From assembly GCA_026874595.1 (NCBI GenBank), contig CM049315.1, positions 76,829,901-76,893,900 on the forward strand: 64,000 nt of DNA, given 5' to 3'. This DNA is from Sipunculus nudus. Lineage: Eukaryota; Annelida; Sipuncula; Golfingiida; Sipunculidae. Positions 1 to 11,512 of the stretch are shown in pieces. A program made the position numbers and the translations under genes. The notes under the pieces are model-generated. The model was not told the DNA's origin, made no database searches, and saw only the letters and a program-made list of their open reading frames with translations. Numbering within the stretch: position 1 is the stretch's first letter; each line of letters begins with the position of its first letter.

Positions 1-4
1 GAAG

Positions 5-35
5 AATCCCTGGTTTAGAAATTAAACCAGGGATT
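5..35. repeat. Perfect hairpin at the window edge
   Basis: A 13-bp stem (5-17 with 23-35) closes on a 5-nt loop. No T-run or gene context accompanies it, so I do not call it a terminator. It may be the end of a repeat cut by the window edge. Confidence 0.5.
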
Positions 36-179
36 GTTAAATTTATAGAGGGATAATATTGATAGACATTATATGTTATCCAAAACCATTATGTGTGATA
101 CAAAGTCCTTTGTGTTTCATCACAAATCTTTTAATGATTTGTATGTAAATAACTATGGTTAAAGAAATGAAAGATAAGT

Positions 180-461
180 GATAACGATTTGTGTACCTTT
201 TGTAAATTAGAAACAGAGAACTTGAATCACCTGTATTGGGAATGTTATATAAAAAGTGAAGTTTTTGGACGCGAGTAAAAAGTTGGTGTGGTCGATATGG
301 TATTGATTAACAGCTAAATAAAAGGAATGTCTACATTAGAATGCTCGATGTAGAACCAGTTTATAATACAACAATATTCCTGGCAAAACAGTATATTTAC
401 TCATGTAGACAGGATCAGGATTGCAAACTAGATGTGATAGCTTTCCAGAATTTTGTATAAT
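180..461 (+). pseudogene. Decayed LINE reverse transcriptase C-terminus
   Basis: Translation from 180 gives DNDLCTFCKLETENLNHLYW, then EC. This is the Cys-x2-Cys...His...Cys pattern seen near the C-terminus of many non-LTR retrotransposon polyproteins (L1/Tx1-like LINEs). After stops and a frame change, 341-461 reads TIFLAKQYIYSCRQ, which resembles the next conserved block (…ILLAKYFIYRCR…) of the same proteins. No intact reading frame remains, and the upstream polymerase part is absent or outside the window. The family assignment rests on motif recognition only. The match could not be tested by alignment. Confidence 0.5.
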
Positions 462-1509
462 CTAAAAGCAAATTGAGTTCAATGTCTGTAGAAAGAAAAA
501 CAAGTGTACGTACTTTGTAAAACTATATACTATTGTATTTGTGTGGAACAATAATAACATAATGAAAAATGCATGAGGTACATAAACATTTACAATAATA
601 TGTCCATTATCTCAAAACATTAGTTCGTTTTCGACACCATTATGGTTCTGTTCGTTAGTGAACAAGGTCCATGAATGTGTGTTTAGCATAAAAAAGATTG
701 CATGACCAGACATCCCTTCTTGCGCGTGCGTGACGACTGCCAAAAACAAGTAGAAATAGCATGAAAGAGAAACACCGATAGGAAACTTGAACAATCTAGA
801 TTTGCGAAGTCGCGCGGTACGTCCACCAGGTGGCGGGCGCGATTTATGTTTATATGTTGTACCACCGATCGCCCGGCGAAGACTTTTTTCACTTGTGTAA
901 AGGAGTAAGCAAACGGGTTTAGAACGAAATATTGGCATATACCATAATGCAGAAAACAATATATTTCATGTATAGTTAACATGCCGGGTATGTGAACATG
1001 TCCCCTTTGGAAACAAAAGCTGATCTTAAGGTCAAATACATTGTTATGGCATTGTTAGAAAATACACGTTTCGTAATAAAATAAACAGAGTATAAAACAA
1101 ACCTATAATTAACTATTAATCAGCCTATGGGATTACCAAATCCGGTTAAGTTTGACTCTTTCATTATAAAACGAGGTTTGTAAGAAGTAATCATTTTAGT
1201 TGCACCAGAGAGGAGAGTTGAAGGGCAAATGTTCTGTAATCATTTCAGATTACACTTAATTCATATTAAAAAAAACTGTCCTTAGTATGATATTAAGGAC
1301 AATCAAGAGAATAGCAAGATCTCGATTTGTGTGACATGATAATGTCATCAAACTGAAATGATAAAAAATTATAGAATTTTAAATGTGAGAAATGATATTT
1401 CGGATGTCTACTGAGTCGTGTATTGACGGCTTTTGAAAACAAGTTTTAATATTTTTGTTTTGTAAACCAAATTTGTGTAACTGTATACAGAACCATTTGT
1501 TTATACATT
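462..1509. other. A+T-rich stretch without a supported feature
   Basis: Short open frames on both strands around 610-980 show no recognisable domain. They overlap each other in different frames, as chance frames do. Nothing else is supported. Confidence 0.5.
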
Positions 1510-1938
1510 TACAGTAGAACCTCGAATATCCGAATAGTTAAGGGGACATAAAATTTGTTCGGATATATGAGATAACTGATATACGAGGCACACCATGGTT
1601 TCCAATAGATAAACAATAACTAAAGGTGGGCATATCAAGGTGCCAGCATATACTAATGCTAGCTCATCCTAGCTAATTCCGATCCTACCAATAACGTTAT
1701 CTCACCAGAACATTTTGTTTAAATTTTATTTTTATATACAAAAGAAAAACAGCGAACCATTTACAGTCATTGTTATCATCGGAATAACATTCAGTAATTT
1801 TGAAAAAAATATATTTATTTTCCAAATGTTGCATTTCTTCATTTTTGTCAATGTAGGTAAATTTCGGTTCCTCAATTTAAATTTCGGAATCACGAAATTT
1901 TGGTAAAAGATATACGGAAATTCGAGACTCTTTAGAAG
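1510..1938. mobile_element. Tigger/pogo-like DNA transposon remnant
   Basis: At 1512 the sequence starts CAGTAGAACCTCGAATATCC directly after a TA dinucleotide. This is the typical terminal inverted repeat and TA target of Tigger/pogo (Tc1/mariner superfamily) elements. A second internal copy of the 'TTCGGATAT…ATACGAGGC' type follows near 1557-1590. The opposite end near 1915-1936 (CGGAAATTCGAGACTC) is a weak inverted match, so the right end is decayed and its TA is not evident. At about 425 bp it would be a non-autonomous copy. No transposase is visible. Confidence 0.45.
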
Positions 1939-3114
1939 ACAGATTTGGGTGGTGCTATTATTATGACAACGGCAACACCAGTTGAAAATTCAATATGCTT
2001 TCTAAAGCGGAATCTAGTCGAAAGAAGCAACATTGGTCCAAGCCGGTAATCAAGAAAATAGGCATGATTTCTTAAGCATGTTAATCTTACATTTCCCGGG
2101 ATATGTCCGGCCACAAATGGATTTCTGCAGGCTTGCTTATAATTTAGTGAGTTTGATTACGGGTGGCAGGTGCCATCGCCTCCAGCTCGATCATAAACCG
2201 CCGTCCGTGTGTATGGTTCTACCCCACATCACGTCAGCGCTCAGAACAATAACCATAGAAAAACCGTAATACGGCACACTGGGAATTAGAGAACAGCTGT
2301 TATAGACTTTCTATTGTTCCCTTCATTAAACAAGCCAGGAACGGAGCCAGATCTCAGCAAATTAATATGGCGAAATTTGAAATCAACACAGCTGACTGTT
2401 TCGAGTGTTTCATTCATAACTGGTCTTTCGAAAACAGTGGAAACTACGCACAGGAACTGAGTTTAGACTTGAAGCAATAAAACGACCATCGTTCTAGGCG
2501 TGATGCCGCCCCGCAAGGCACTGGCTCCCCTCCTAGGAGTGCCCGTATTAACAGCAATTTGTCTCTCCCTCAGGCCGCACTCTCGATCAATTACTACAAG
2601 AAAGACATTTAGACTTTCACGCAGCAAGTTGCCTTTGCAAATGTAATGTGTCATATTAAATTACCAGCTACACTGCAGGGCGTCTTGACGTCTCTATTGA
2701 ACGAAAGGAGTATTAATTTTTCACAGGATATTAGCTGAAAGTGTGTGCCGAGGGGCAACTTGAAGACAAAGCATTTGTTTTCATTGCCTGCCCGGCTATG
2801 GTAATGATGCTAAGATGAGCCATTATGAAGTTAAGAATTGGGATGAGTGGCTCTCACAAATATGAAAGAAACGGCTTGCCACAGGGGCCAAGGTCACGTT
2901 TACTACTCCGCTTATGTATTTTAGTTGCAGAGCTGGAAAGCCGTTTCAGGTTCTGACGACTCGCGGTTATTTTTACATAAATGGCCCGAAGAAGGTTTAT
3001 AATTATTTTATACACGGTATTTCATATACATGTTTATAGAAACACATGGCTTAAATATATATATTAGCAGAAGAACAAGCAAACATTCACACACGGGCGT
3101 ATTTAAAATTTAAA
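1939..3114. other. Unassigned unique-looking DNA
   Basis: The part from about 2030 to 2280 is visibly richer in G+C than its surroundings, and so is about 2480-2600. Open frames here are short and carry no motif I recognise. I see no repeat relationship with the rest of the window. Confidence 0.4.
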
Positions 3115-3328
3115 GTAAGACAAGGCTCACACATCTTCGGTTTCAACCCCGACTTTTTCCGATCGGACATGGCCTAACATCCGTGGTTTTCTCCGGGTTC
3201 TCCGGCTTCCTCTACCTCCAGAGACTCCAGAATGCTACCAGCCGAGCCATGGAGAGTGCCTAGTATTAGTTATTATAACTATTAGTACAATCCATGAAAA
3301 ATAAATAAAGTTTATAATTTATAAGGAT
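3115..3328 (+). mobile_element. tRNA-derived SINE, copy 1
   Basis: A degenerate RNA polymerase III box B (GGTTTCAACCC at 3139-3149) is followed by a core with TTCTCCGGCTTCCTCTACC. Next come GAGCCATGGAGAGTG and a tail TAGTACAATCCATGAAAAAT. The same ordered blocks recur at 32008-32248 and, more decayed, at 17215-17382, 16750-16860 and 20085-20215. Sharing of head, core and tail in one order supports a SINE family with a tRNA-related head. Confidence 0.65.
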
Positions 3329-3349
3329 CGAGGAAACACCGTTAATACA

Positions 3350-3730
3350 TTTAAACCATCGACGTTACATTGAGAAAACACGGGGAATTGAAGACAATTT
3401 GGGAGAACAAACATCGACGTTACATCGGAATAATGTGGAGAATTGAAGAACAAGATTGTGGAGAACAAACATCGACGTAACAGCGGGATAACACGGGGAA
3501 GGGAAGAAGATTTGGGAGAACAAACATCGACGTTACATCGGGAAAACACGGTGAAGTGAACAAGATTCGGGAGAACAAACATCGGAGTTACATCGGGATA
3601 ACACGGGGAAATGATGGAGATTGGGAAGATCGAAAAACACCGACTTTACGTCGGGATAACCGACGTTACATTGGGATAATACGGGGAATTGATGAAGATT
3701 GGGGAGATCGACAAACTAAGCTTTACTTAT
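3350..3730. repeat. Tandem array, ~56-bp unit
   Basis: Six to seven diverged units, each containing ATCGACGTTACATCGGGATA followed by ACACGGGGAA and GGGAGAACAAAC. Unit starts fall near 3356, 3412, 3471, 3525, 3581 and 3640. It adjoins the 3' end of the SINE at 3328. Translation of the minus strand gives a repetitive open frame that I regard as a by-product. Confidence 0.75.
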
Positions 3731-5879
3731 AGGATGTATACGTTCACTTATTTAAAAAAAAACAGATATTCAAAAGACCCTGGACAAATATCTCAACACA
3801 ATGTTTCAAACTGATCAGGGACAAATAATACAATTAAATTAGAGAAAGTCTCAAACTGACGAGGGAAGAAAATCTTAAAGAGAACACGGGCATGTAACTC
3901 ATACCGACTAGGGCGTCTGTCATGCATTTTAACTGATATAACATTCTGGTAAAACTTGTGTCTTGTTTGCAGATTCTATGCTCACAACTTGTCCTGGCCT
4001 TTATTTCAAACTTGATCAGGCCCCCGGTCGGGGGAAACCTCTGTCTTCTTTGTAGCTCTAACCGACCTAGGAACTCGTTACGAATTTGGATTGGTAACTG
4101 CAATAATTGATCAGATCTACTGGCAGAAGAAACGTGGCGGAAACGACCAGGAAAAAACAACATCTCCCTGAAAAAGAGACAAAGGGCATATTCAATGTAT
4201 TTCTCAAAGAGGCCCGGGTGAATAATACATTCACTACAGCATTGGGCCCGGGACATAACTGTGTGTAATTGACAAATCCATAAACGTTGGGGTTTGAAGT
4301 TTTCTTGGCGATTAGCCTTGCGGGGCATCGGGTGTTTTGCTGTTTCTAAAAGTGAAGGTTATTTCCACACTGTCTTTTTTCGGTCTTTGGGTCGCTGGGT
4401 TCCGTGCCACATTTTAGTTTTGGTGACCAGTATGAATTTTTTTATTATTGCTGATTAGGGTTTTGTCTACTTCAAATTCTGCAGCCGGCAATGCACCGGT
4501 GCCTCTTCATACACAAATGGCGTATCTATAAATGTTGTAAAAAGGATAATGAAGTCCGTTCAGGTACGTTGGATAAGAAATGTGTCACGGCAAATTACAT
4601 AAACACAGGTTTTTTTTGTGGTAGTGACTTCACGGAATAAGTAATATTTTTTAAGCATGCGCATGTAAAATGTACACGAAATTGTTTCCTTAAACTGTAA
4701 CAAAATTTGATTTTAAAGTTTGACAGTTGAGACAAGTAGTTCCGGCCGTCCCTCAGGGCTAAACAGGAAGAGGTAAGATTTGAGCAGAAACGACCGATTT
4801 GAGCGGAAGGGTGCTTTGTCGCGTCAGCTGAGACAGAAAAAATATTAGAGAAATTTTAATCTCCGGATATTGTAAAGTTCTTGTAGTGATTATACACAGT
4901 CGTAAAATGTAACAGCGGGTTCGCCATCAGATGTATCCACTGAGGCATGACAGCAACAAAACTTAACATAGAAAATGGCGTAAAACATTATAACTGTTAT
5001 AGGCAGTTAAACATGAATATGATGTAGTATCATATGGTGAAGCCTGGGTCTTGCTTTATGGACATGTTCATGAATGTCCATATCGCTAGGATCGCCATAT
5101 CAAGTCTAACCTACATTAAATGAAACAATATTGGAAATAACATTTGTATCATCACCAGTTTTATGCATGTTTTGTACTGCGTAGAGCGTCTCCCACAGGG
5201 CAGAGTTTATCTATAGTTAACATAAAGCCCTTCAAAAATGTCTCGCCATTACACGACAGTTCGTATGTTTATTGTAACACTAATGTTTGGTGTAATGGCC
5301 AAAGTAGTTAGTGACAGGTGTTTCTATGTTCATTCATTATAATCTTTATTTCTTTTACTAAATAAAACAGAGATTAGTGTTGCTATTCCTGTATTATCAT
5401 TAGCAGGAATAATTACAAAACATGTATAAGACTATCCCAGATCGGTTGTAAACAATATGAATATTTCCAATGGGATGAACACCGAGTTATCATTGACCTT
5501 CTTTAACAGCCAAACGTTGAAGTGTCATTCTATTCTTACTATGGTAGTAGTATAATAGGATAGAAATATTGTTAATGAATTAGACGAAATATATGAATTG
5601 AGCAATAAACAAACTTGAGCTAAACTGCTATCCTCGCAAACTGCTGCCAAAGGAGTAAGCTCGTCCCAGCATAGGCTAGCGATTGATGCCCAGTGTCGTT
5701 GACTTAAAATCTGTGTTGAGAGGAACCTTGTCCATGGCTAAACCAAGATCACCTGCGATCAGAGGCAGAAAACAGGTGACTGTTTCAGAGAATTATTTGT
5801 CATTTATTACGACGGGCCTTAATTACATGAGCCTAGGGTTCAGTTTAATCTACCACACGTACTTTGCACCTGTGACTAT
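3731..5879. other. Unassigned DNA with one 164-codon open frame
   Basis: A minus-strand open frame (3834-4328, 164 codons) has no domain, signal or repeat pattern I recognise and no visible splice context. It is the longest non-repetitive frame in the first 8 kb, but could easily be chance. The remainder (4330-5879) is A+T-rich with nothing I can support. Confidence 0.3.
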
Positions 5880-6260
5880 ATGTGACTTGTCGGGCGACTT
5901 GTTGCGATCTATCGCACGACCAACCTATTACTGCCTCTTACTTCATGTGATCAGTTAAATGTAGTCGTACGGTGATCTGTCGACTGGTTGAAGACAACTT
6001 ATATATTTGACTGATCGCAAGTCGTATTTTTTATTGCGTTTGCGTAAAGGTATCGTGACGGCGGCAATACGGCAGACTGACCAAGAGAGCTACATATATA
6101 AACCATTTGCTTTACTGATAGCACAAAAAAGAGACATTAGAGACATTGGCAAGTCGCAATATCCGTCATTGGTTCATACAATGGTGGCGATACTGGTCAT
6201 CGCATGGCATAAACCGATGGTCGACGAATCGTCGCACGATCACGCATGATGACGCACGAC
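5880..6260. repeat. Self-similar CGAC-rich repeat
   Basis: Words such as GTCGCACGA, GATCGCA and CGACTAGT recur many times and in both orientations (for example 5890-5925 and 6220-6260). The same vocabulary reappears at 38160-38350. This suggests a dispersed, probably non-autonomous DNA transposon family. I could not fix termini or a target duplication. Confidence 0.3.
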
Positions 6261-6984
6261 TAGTTGGGCTTTGATTAGGGGCTTGCAGTACAAGCTTTTC
6301 AGGACCTCCTATTTTCAACTCAGTCCAAACTTGATTTTGAACATTATCTGAATCCTTAAACTATGGATTCTAAAATAGGAACATTAGATCCAGACCATAT
6401 TCAACAAGGACAACGAGGGAATGAAGATACAAAGTAAAAAAAAAAAAAAAAAATAAAAATTCATGGGGACGTTTGCTGTAGCGTTTCTATTAACGGTTCG
6501 GACAAAATACACTCAAAAGTATGAAACTTACTGAAATCAATGAGGCGATTCTGAGAAAATTTTCATTTTAATTTTAAATTGAATTTTAATCAAATTGACC
6601 ACCAATAAAATTGCCCCGCTGCTCACGAAAGTTAAAAAAACTGGTTGACCATAGCTATTTCTTCCCAGTATAGATGGTAAGAGTGAATATTAACTTTAGA
6701 TAACTTTAGATTACTGTGACATGCTTGCAGGCGTGCGAAGTCCTAAAGGCCGGTCAGGGTGTCATGACAGAAGGGACACCAGCAATAATGTGTATCTTTA
6801 ATCGTTAATGAGCTGACGCTTGCCCAAGAGACAGAGGGACAAAGTTACATTCTAATGAATATCCATCAACTGAATTATTAACCTGAAACTACTGAATTCT
6901 CGTGGAATTATAGTTCACATACTCAAAGGCCATCGTGAAATCTTGTTAAAATACTGTCCATTAACTCTCATCAGCAAACAAGGA
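6261..6984. other. Unassigned A+T-rich DNA
   Basis: A poly(A) run lies at about 6437-6453, with a few A-rich stretches. No coding or repeat relationship is visible. Confidence 0.4.
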
Positions 6985-7240
6985 AACAAAGTGAAACCAG
7001 AAATCTGCGTTCCATGGAATGCAAGCAACCGCCATGGGGGGGGGGGGGGGTATTGTGGTAGTGCATTAGTGACAGTGCATTTGTGAATGCTCCATGATGC
7101 CCCTCCTGAATCCGGAGAAGATGCTGGATTAACACCAACATCTTCCGTTTCCCATTCCTGAAAAGCCCTGAAAATTGTACGAAATTAAGTTCATGATTGG
7201 GTGAGTTATGTTGTGGGCAAACGTTTACACACACAAACGG
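6985..7240 (-). repeat. Dispersed repeat, copy A
   Basis: Read on the minus strand, this segment contains ACATAACTCACCCAATCATG, CAGGGCTTTTCAGGAATGGG and CATTCACAAATG in that order. The same blocks occur in the same order on the plus strand at 27681-27850. A run of about 14 G (7037-7050) is embedded. The type of element is unknown. Confidence 0.6.
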
Positions 7241-7320
7241 GAATGAACATATATCCCCCTACACCTACACACAACACTTCACACACACATATAGGCTGTC
7301 GTTAAACTTTTAGACAGTAG

Positions 7321-7353
7321 TCCACACACACACACACATATATATATATTTAT
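7321..7353. repeat. (CA)n/(TA)n microsatellite
   Basis: A short CA run passes into a TA run immediately outside the LTR retrotransposon. It forms the left flank of the insertion site. Confidence 0.8.
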
Positions 7354-7357
7354 ATGT
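7354..7357. repeat. Target-site duplication ATGT, left
   Basis: ATGT directly abuts the TGTTAC terminus of the LTR. The matching ATGT is at 12576-12579, directly after the GTAACA terminus. A 4-bp duplication is usual for Ty3/gypsy integration. Confidence 0.7.
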
Positions 7358-8186
7358 TGTTACGGAACCTAATATCTACAGATCACGTATGCGTGATGAA
7401 CACAAATTTTGTCAAGGAGATAAAAAAAATCAGATTCTGTAACACTAGGCAGCGTGAAATGTCTAGGGGAATGAATTAAGAAGTCAGTGTTTTTTTGTTA
7501 ACAAATAACTATAATTTATTTTTAAAACAACCCTAACATTTCAATACACCAAATCAATACAATGACACAGTATAACAGCAAATCAATACAATCACACAGT
7601 AAAATAAACAAAGTGCACAGTACCTGGATACCACCACTGTCACAACGATAAGTCCCCTAAAATGTATAAGCCGGCAAACAGTTCACACGAATTTTCCCGG
7701 AGAATAACAGTCCAATGTAAAGCTCTTGTAACAATCCAGAAAGTAAACTTGAGACAGGCAGCACTAATTGTAAAGTGTTAGTAATAGTAGAATCCCTGAA
7801 ACTACTGGATAATCGGATAGGTCCCATACGTCTGTGTCAGCTGGAATATTCTGTCACCTCTCTATCTGCTTTAAAACATAGTCCCCTATTTATAACTTTT
7901 GCCCCAAGCCGAGAATTTTTCACTTCTCGAACAGTCTAACGGATCTAACAGAATACACAGTAAACACGCGTTACAGGAATCATCTAGAGAAACATCGCTG
8001 TGTCTCTGCATACCAGGGTCCACACGTTAGCCTGACCCGGCCCGGCCAGGCGAGAAAGCCCCAAGCTAGCATTACAACGACAGTTCAACCAGTACGGATT
8101 AAACCGAGAGTGCAACACGCGGCCAGACACAGGCGCCAAAACACGAGTTACGCCCCTGCCACACAATAAAAAGGGCACCTGTAACA
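7358..8186 (-). repeat. 3' LTR of the Gmr1-like element (829 bp)
   Basis: The termini are the perfect inverted repeat TGTTAC…GTAACA. The LTR aligns along its length with the solo LTR at 17383-18166: both start TGTTACGGA and share CAGATCACGTATGCGTGATG, TAACACTAGGCAGCGTGAAA and an end AGGGCACCTGTAACA or close variant. On the minus (element) strand it starts TGTTACAGGTGCCC. Confidence 0.9.
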
Positions 8187-8197
8187 CTCCCCCTCCT
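8187..8197 (-). other. Polypurine tract
   Basis: On the element strand AGGAGGGGGAG lies immediately before the LTR start TGTTACAGG. This is the expected position of the primer for plus-strand DNA synthesis. Confidence 0.75.
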
Positions 8198-8330
8198 GTA
8201 AGAAAAAAGAAAGTTTTCTCAAAACGTTTTTGCGATCACAATCACTAAATTATTACAACAATAAAAAGTCATCTTATATGCAACATTACATAAACATCTC
8301 GTTTACAGCATTCCATAAACATCTCGATTA

Positions 8331-8718
8331 CAAATCAGCAAGTACATTGTCTTTCCCTTTAACGTGTTTGATTTCATGGTTGTAATCTTGTAAGAACAAA
8401 CTCCATCTCAACAATCTTTGATAATATACACTTCAACTTGTTCATGAACGTGAGGGGATTGTGATCACTGAAGACAATGATGGGCCTGATTGATGAAGTA
8501 GCATAAACTTCCAAATGTTGCAATGCCTAAATCAAAGCCAAACTTTCTTTTTTAAAAGTGGAGGAGTTTTTCTGGTTTGCATTAAACTTTCTTGAGAAAT
8601 GACAAATTAGATTATCTATGCCATCATTGCCTTCTTGTAACAACAAAGCACCAGCAGCAGCATCACTAGCATCTACGGCTAACTTAAAAGGTACAGAAAA
8701 GTCTGGAGCTGCTAAAAC
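8331..8718 (-). pseudogene. RNase H domain of the Gmr1-like pol
   Basis: The translation starts VLAAPDFSVPFKLAVDASDA and continues GALLLQE. Then come a block resembling CHFSRKFN…STFKKESLAL, the motif VFSDHNPLTF, and after a frame change RLLRWSLFLQDYN…KHVKGKDNVLAD. These are the ordered blocks of the RNase H found behind gypsy-type RT, including the conserved Asp of VDAS, the Glu of KKES and the Asp of SDHN. An in-frame TAG (8527-8529) after SLALI and a frameshift after FMNKLK disable it. The end near 8331 is set by a stop after VLADL, where the family normally ends around ADALSR. Confidence 0.85.
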
Positions 8719-8738
8719 TGATGAACTTTACAGAATTG

Positions 8739-9235
8739 CTGGTACATTCCTTGCGGCATTACAAATACGGACACTTCTTTCGCTTGTTCTGTCAGCGGAA
8801 TTTTCCAGAATCCTTTTAGCAAGTCAAACTTGGAGACATATCTAGAACTACCGACTCTATCAATACAATCATCGATCCTCGGAATCGGGAACGTGTCAGT
8901 CTTGGTGACAGAGTTCAGTTTTCGATAATCTGTGCACATACGGTAACTTCCATCAGGTTTTGGCACAAGAATACATGGTGAACTCCAGTTACTGTTACTA
9001 GGTTCAATAAAATCATTGTCCAGCAAATATTGAATCTCATCCTGTGATACTTTTGCTTCTCTGGATTCAATCTACATGGATGCTGCTTGACTGCGCTTGC
9101 CTCGCCAACATCGACGTCATGGCACAATATGTTAGTTCGCGTTGGAATGTCACTAAACAAATGTTCATAATTCCGCAGCAGGTTCTTGAGGTCTTGTTTT
9201 TTGTTGTGCGGTAAGATGTGACAGTTTGGCATCAA
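8739..9235 (-). pseudogene. Reverse transcriptase domain (N-terminal half only)
   Basis: In element order the translation shows LFSDIPTRTNILCHDVDVGE, then KQHP, then IEPSNSNWSSPCILVPKPDG, CTDYRKLN, PIPRIDDCID, YVSKFDLLKGFW and PQGMYQ. These correspond to the RT fingers and motif A (the Asp in KFDLLKG) of Ty3/gypsy elements. A frameshift near 9060 separates the first part from the rest. Straight after PQGMYQ the sequence passes, within about 20 bp (8719-8738), into the VLAAPDF start of the tether/RNase H region. Motif B and the catalytic YxDD box are therefore missing, a loss I estimate at about 170 codons by family comparison. Confidence 0.85.
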
Positions 9236-9330
9236 GGTTGTTAAGCACGTCTAAGTTTTTTAATGGTATTGTACCACACTGAATGTTTACATCATACTTA
9301 CAATCAGTGTCTACTTTCACTGGGCAAGGG

Positions 9331-10597
9331 TCAGTGTTTACCGTTTACAGCAGTAACATTATGTACAACATCTAATGTGCTATTTCTGTCATAATATGGT
9401 TTCAACATGTTAACACGACACAGTTGTTTCTTCTTACGCCTATCTGGTGTCAACAGTATGTAATTTAAATTACTGGCTTTCTTGTCAACAATGTAATGAC
9501 TAAAATACCTAGCTTGAAAAGGTCTGCCAGGGATGGGAAGTAAGGCAAGGACCTTTTTACCAGGCTCAAACGTCCTACTTACAGTGTGTTTGTCATACTG
9601 CGTTTTCATTTTATTTTGTGCAGATTTTAGATTTGACTTTGCAATGTCACAAGCATTGTGTAGTTTAGTGCGAAAGTCCGAGACATACCCCAGTAAACTA
9701 AGAGAATCAGGATTTTCACACAAGAGGTTTTCTTTAAGCAGTTTCAATGGACCGCGAACGGAGTGTCCAAAAACTAGTTCAAAGGGACTGAAACCAAAGG
9801 ATTCTTGAAAGGTTTCTGTGACAGCAAACAGCAATAGGTGGATTCCTTCATCCCAGTCTTTCTGTGTGTCATAACAATAAGTTCTGATCATGTTTTTTAA
9901 TGTCTGGTGAAAACACTCGAGGGCGCCCTGACTTTCAGGATGGTATGGCGAAGAGCTGTACTGTTTTATACCTAGCTCAAGCATAACTTGCTGGACTAAG
10001 CCAGACATAAAATTAGACCCTTGGTCAGACTGGACGGATTTTGGTAATCCAGAAGTTGTAAAAAAAACTTCTTCAGAGCTTTGGCAACACTTTTAGCATT
10101 AATTTTGCGCAATGGTGTTGCCTTGGGGAACCTGGTAGATGCGCACACAATTGACAGCAAGTATTCATGTCCAGGTTTTGTTTTGGGCAGTGGTCCAACA
10201 CAATCAACAATAATCCTACTGAATGGTTCCTCGAAAGCAGGAATAGGCCTTAGTGGGGCCTTAGGAGGATTCTGATTGGAATGACTACCATCTGGCATGT
10301 ATGCAATGATTTACAATATTGTACAACATCTTTCCTGAGGTAAGGCCAATAGAAGTGGGTATTAACTTTCCGATAAGTTTTATTTATACCTAAATGGCCA
10401 GACAAAGGAGCCTCATGTGCCATGCTTAGAATTTCATTGCGAAAGCTTTTGGGCATTACTATTTGATGTTTGATGGCCCACTCATCATCAGCACTTACAT
10501 CAGGTGGTCGCCAATCACGCATAAGCACTCCATTTTTGACATAGAAACAAACATGGTTCTGTGACAGTTCATCTTCAGAAACTGCCCTGGGAAACAA
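9331..10597 (-). pseudogene. Integrase of the Gmr1-like pol, upstream of RT
   Basis: The N-terminal zinc-binding part reads HEAPLSGHLGINKTY…YCKSLHTCQ. The position usually filled by the first Cys of CxxCQ is Leu, so the finger may be damaged. The core follows with IIVDCVGPLPKTKPGHEYLL (first Asp), QSDQGSNFMSG near 10000-10040 (second Asp) and YHPESQGALECFHQTL (Glu). The DDE triad is thus all present, but in three pieces: frames change near 10290 and at a homopolymer near 10060-10070. The C-terminal part (RYFSHYIV…TPDRRKKKQLCRVNMLKPYY) is a GPY/F-type module with GPY altered to SHY. No chromodomain is visible. The frame ends near 9331 and passes within about 100 bp into RT. Confidence 0.9.
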
Positions 10598-10599
10598 AC

Positions 10600-10860
10600 A
10601 TGATATATCAGGGTCCTTATGCTGTTCCGCGATAAGTTCTGACCTTGAGAATGCTGCTATCTGTATGAGCGAGTCATTAGACGAGTCATTAATGACTCCC
10701 AGTGTGTTATTAGCTGGACCATTATCCTCACGTGTGTTTTCTTGGCCATAGATCTAGTTACAGCACATGAAGGATACAAACCAGGAATTTCCTGACTTTC
10801 AGGATCAGTGTCCTGATCAAGTGACGGCTTTTCTGTCACTATTGGTACAGGCTATACTTT
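10600..10860 (-). pseudogene. Protease-integrase linker of pol
   Basis: The minus-strand translation contains GLYPSCAVTRSMAKKT (from about 10760) and AAFSRSELIAEQ just ahead of the integrase. The PSC-VTR-S-AK signature between protease and integrase is what I would expect in this clade. The linker shows that protease and integrase are directly adjacent, with no RT between them. Confidence 0.6.
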
Positions 10861-11100
10861 GTCACCTGAAACATTATTGCCTAGTAACAACTGAATTCCC
10901 TTAAAGGGTAAAGTAGTTCTTATGCCCACAGAAATATTCCCATAATCAAATCTGACTTTAAATTGATACTGTGAAGCGGAACTGACGTGTGCTTGTCTGA
11001 AAACACACCATTGACAAGTGCATGTGTACCAGTAAAGGACCTATTAGAAAATAGCAAAGTGTTTGCTTACATGAGAGTCTGGCCTGAACCAGTGTCCCTA
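10861..11100 (-). pseudogene. Retroviral-type aspartic protease remnant
   Basis: On the minus strand RDTGSGQTLM (near 11071-11099) provides the DTG active-site triplet. It is followed by LLFSNRSFTGTHALVNGVFS and SVPLHSINLKSDL, the usual spacing for the retropepsin of Ty3/gypsy elements. A stop directly after QTLM and later stops break the frame. It would process the gag-pol polyprotein in an active element. Confidence 0.7.
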
Positions 11101-11512
11101 CATCCTTTTTATCATCAAACTCCTCATGGGAGTCAACAGAGGAATTTTCCTCAGCAGAAACAAACTTCTGTTTGTCATAAGAGGACCTGGCCTCATTTGA
11201 AAGACTCAAGAGTCATAAAAGGACTTAGCCTTATTTAGAGAATACTCCTCGCAGGAGTCTTGAAAGGACCTAGCCTTATTAAATTCCTCGCAGGAATCAA
11301 CCGAGGTTTTTACCCCGCAAGCTACGGATTCTTCCTTGGAATCAGGCGGCACTTGCCCTCTGTAGCATCAAACTCTTTATTAGAGTCAATAAAGGAGTTG
11401 TACTCCTTATTTACATGAAAAGAGCCTGGCTCTTGTACTATGCTATGCATAGACTTTAAAACAAAACCAGAAGGTTTGCTATTTGGTTTATTCGCAAGTT
11501 TACAGATTTTCT
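11101..11512 (-). other. Gag-protease spacer with short repeats
   Basis: The stretch carries several near-copies of words such as TCCTCGCAGGA and AAAGGACCTAGCC (11215-11300). The minus-strand translation is broken by stops. No zinc knuckle is recognisable. This is probably the variable C-terminal part of gag with small duplications. Confidence 0.4.
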
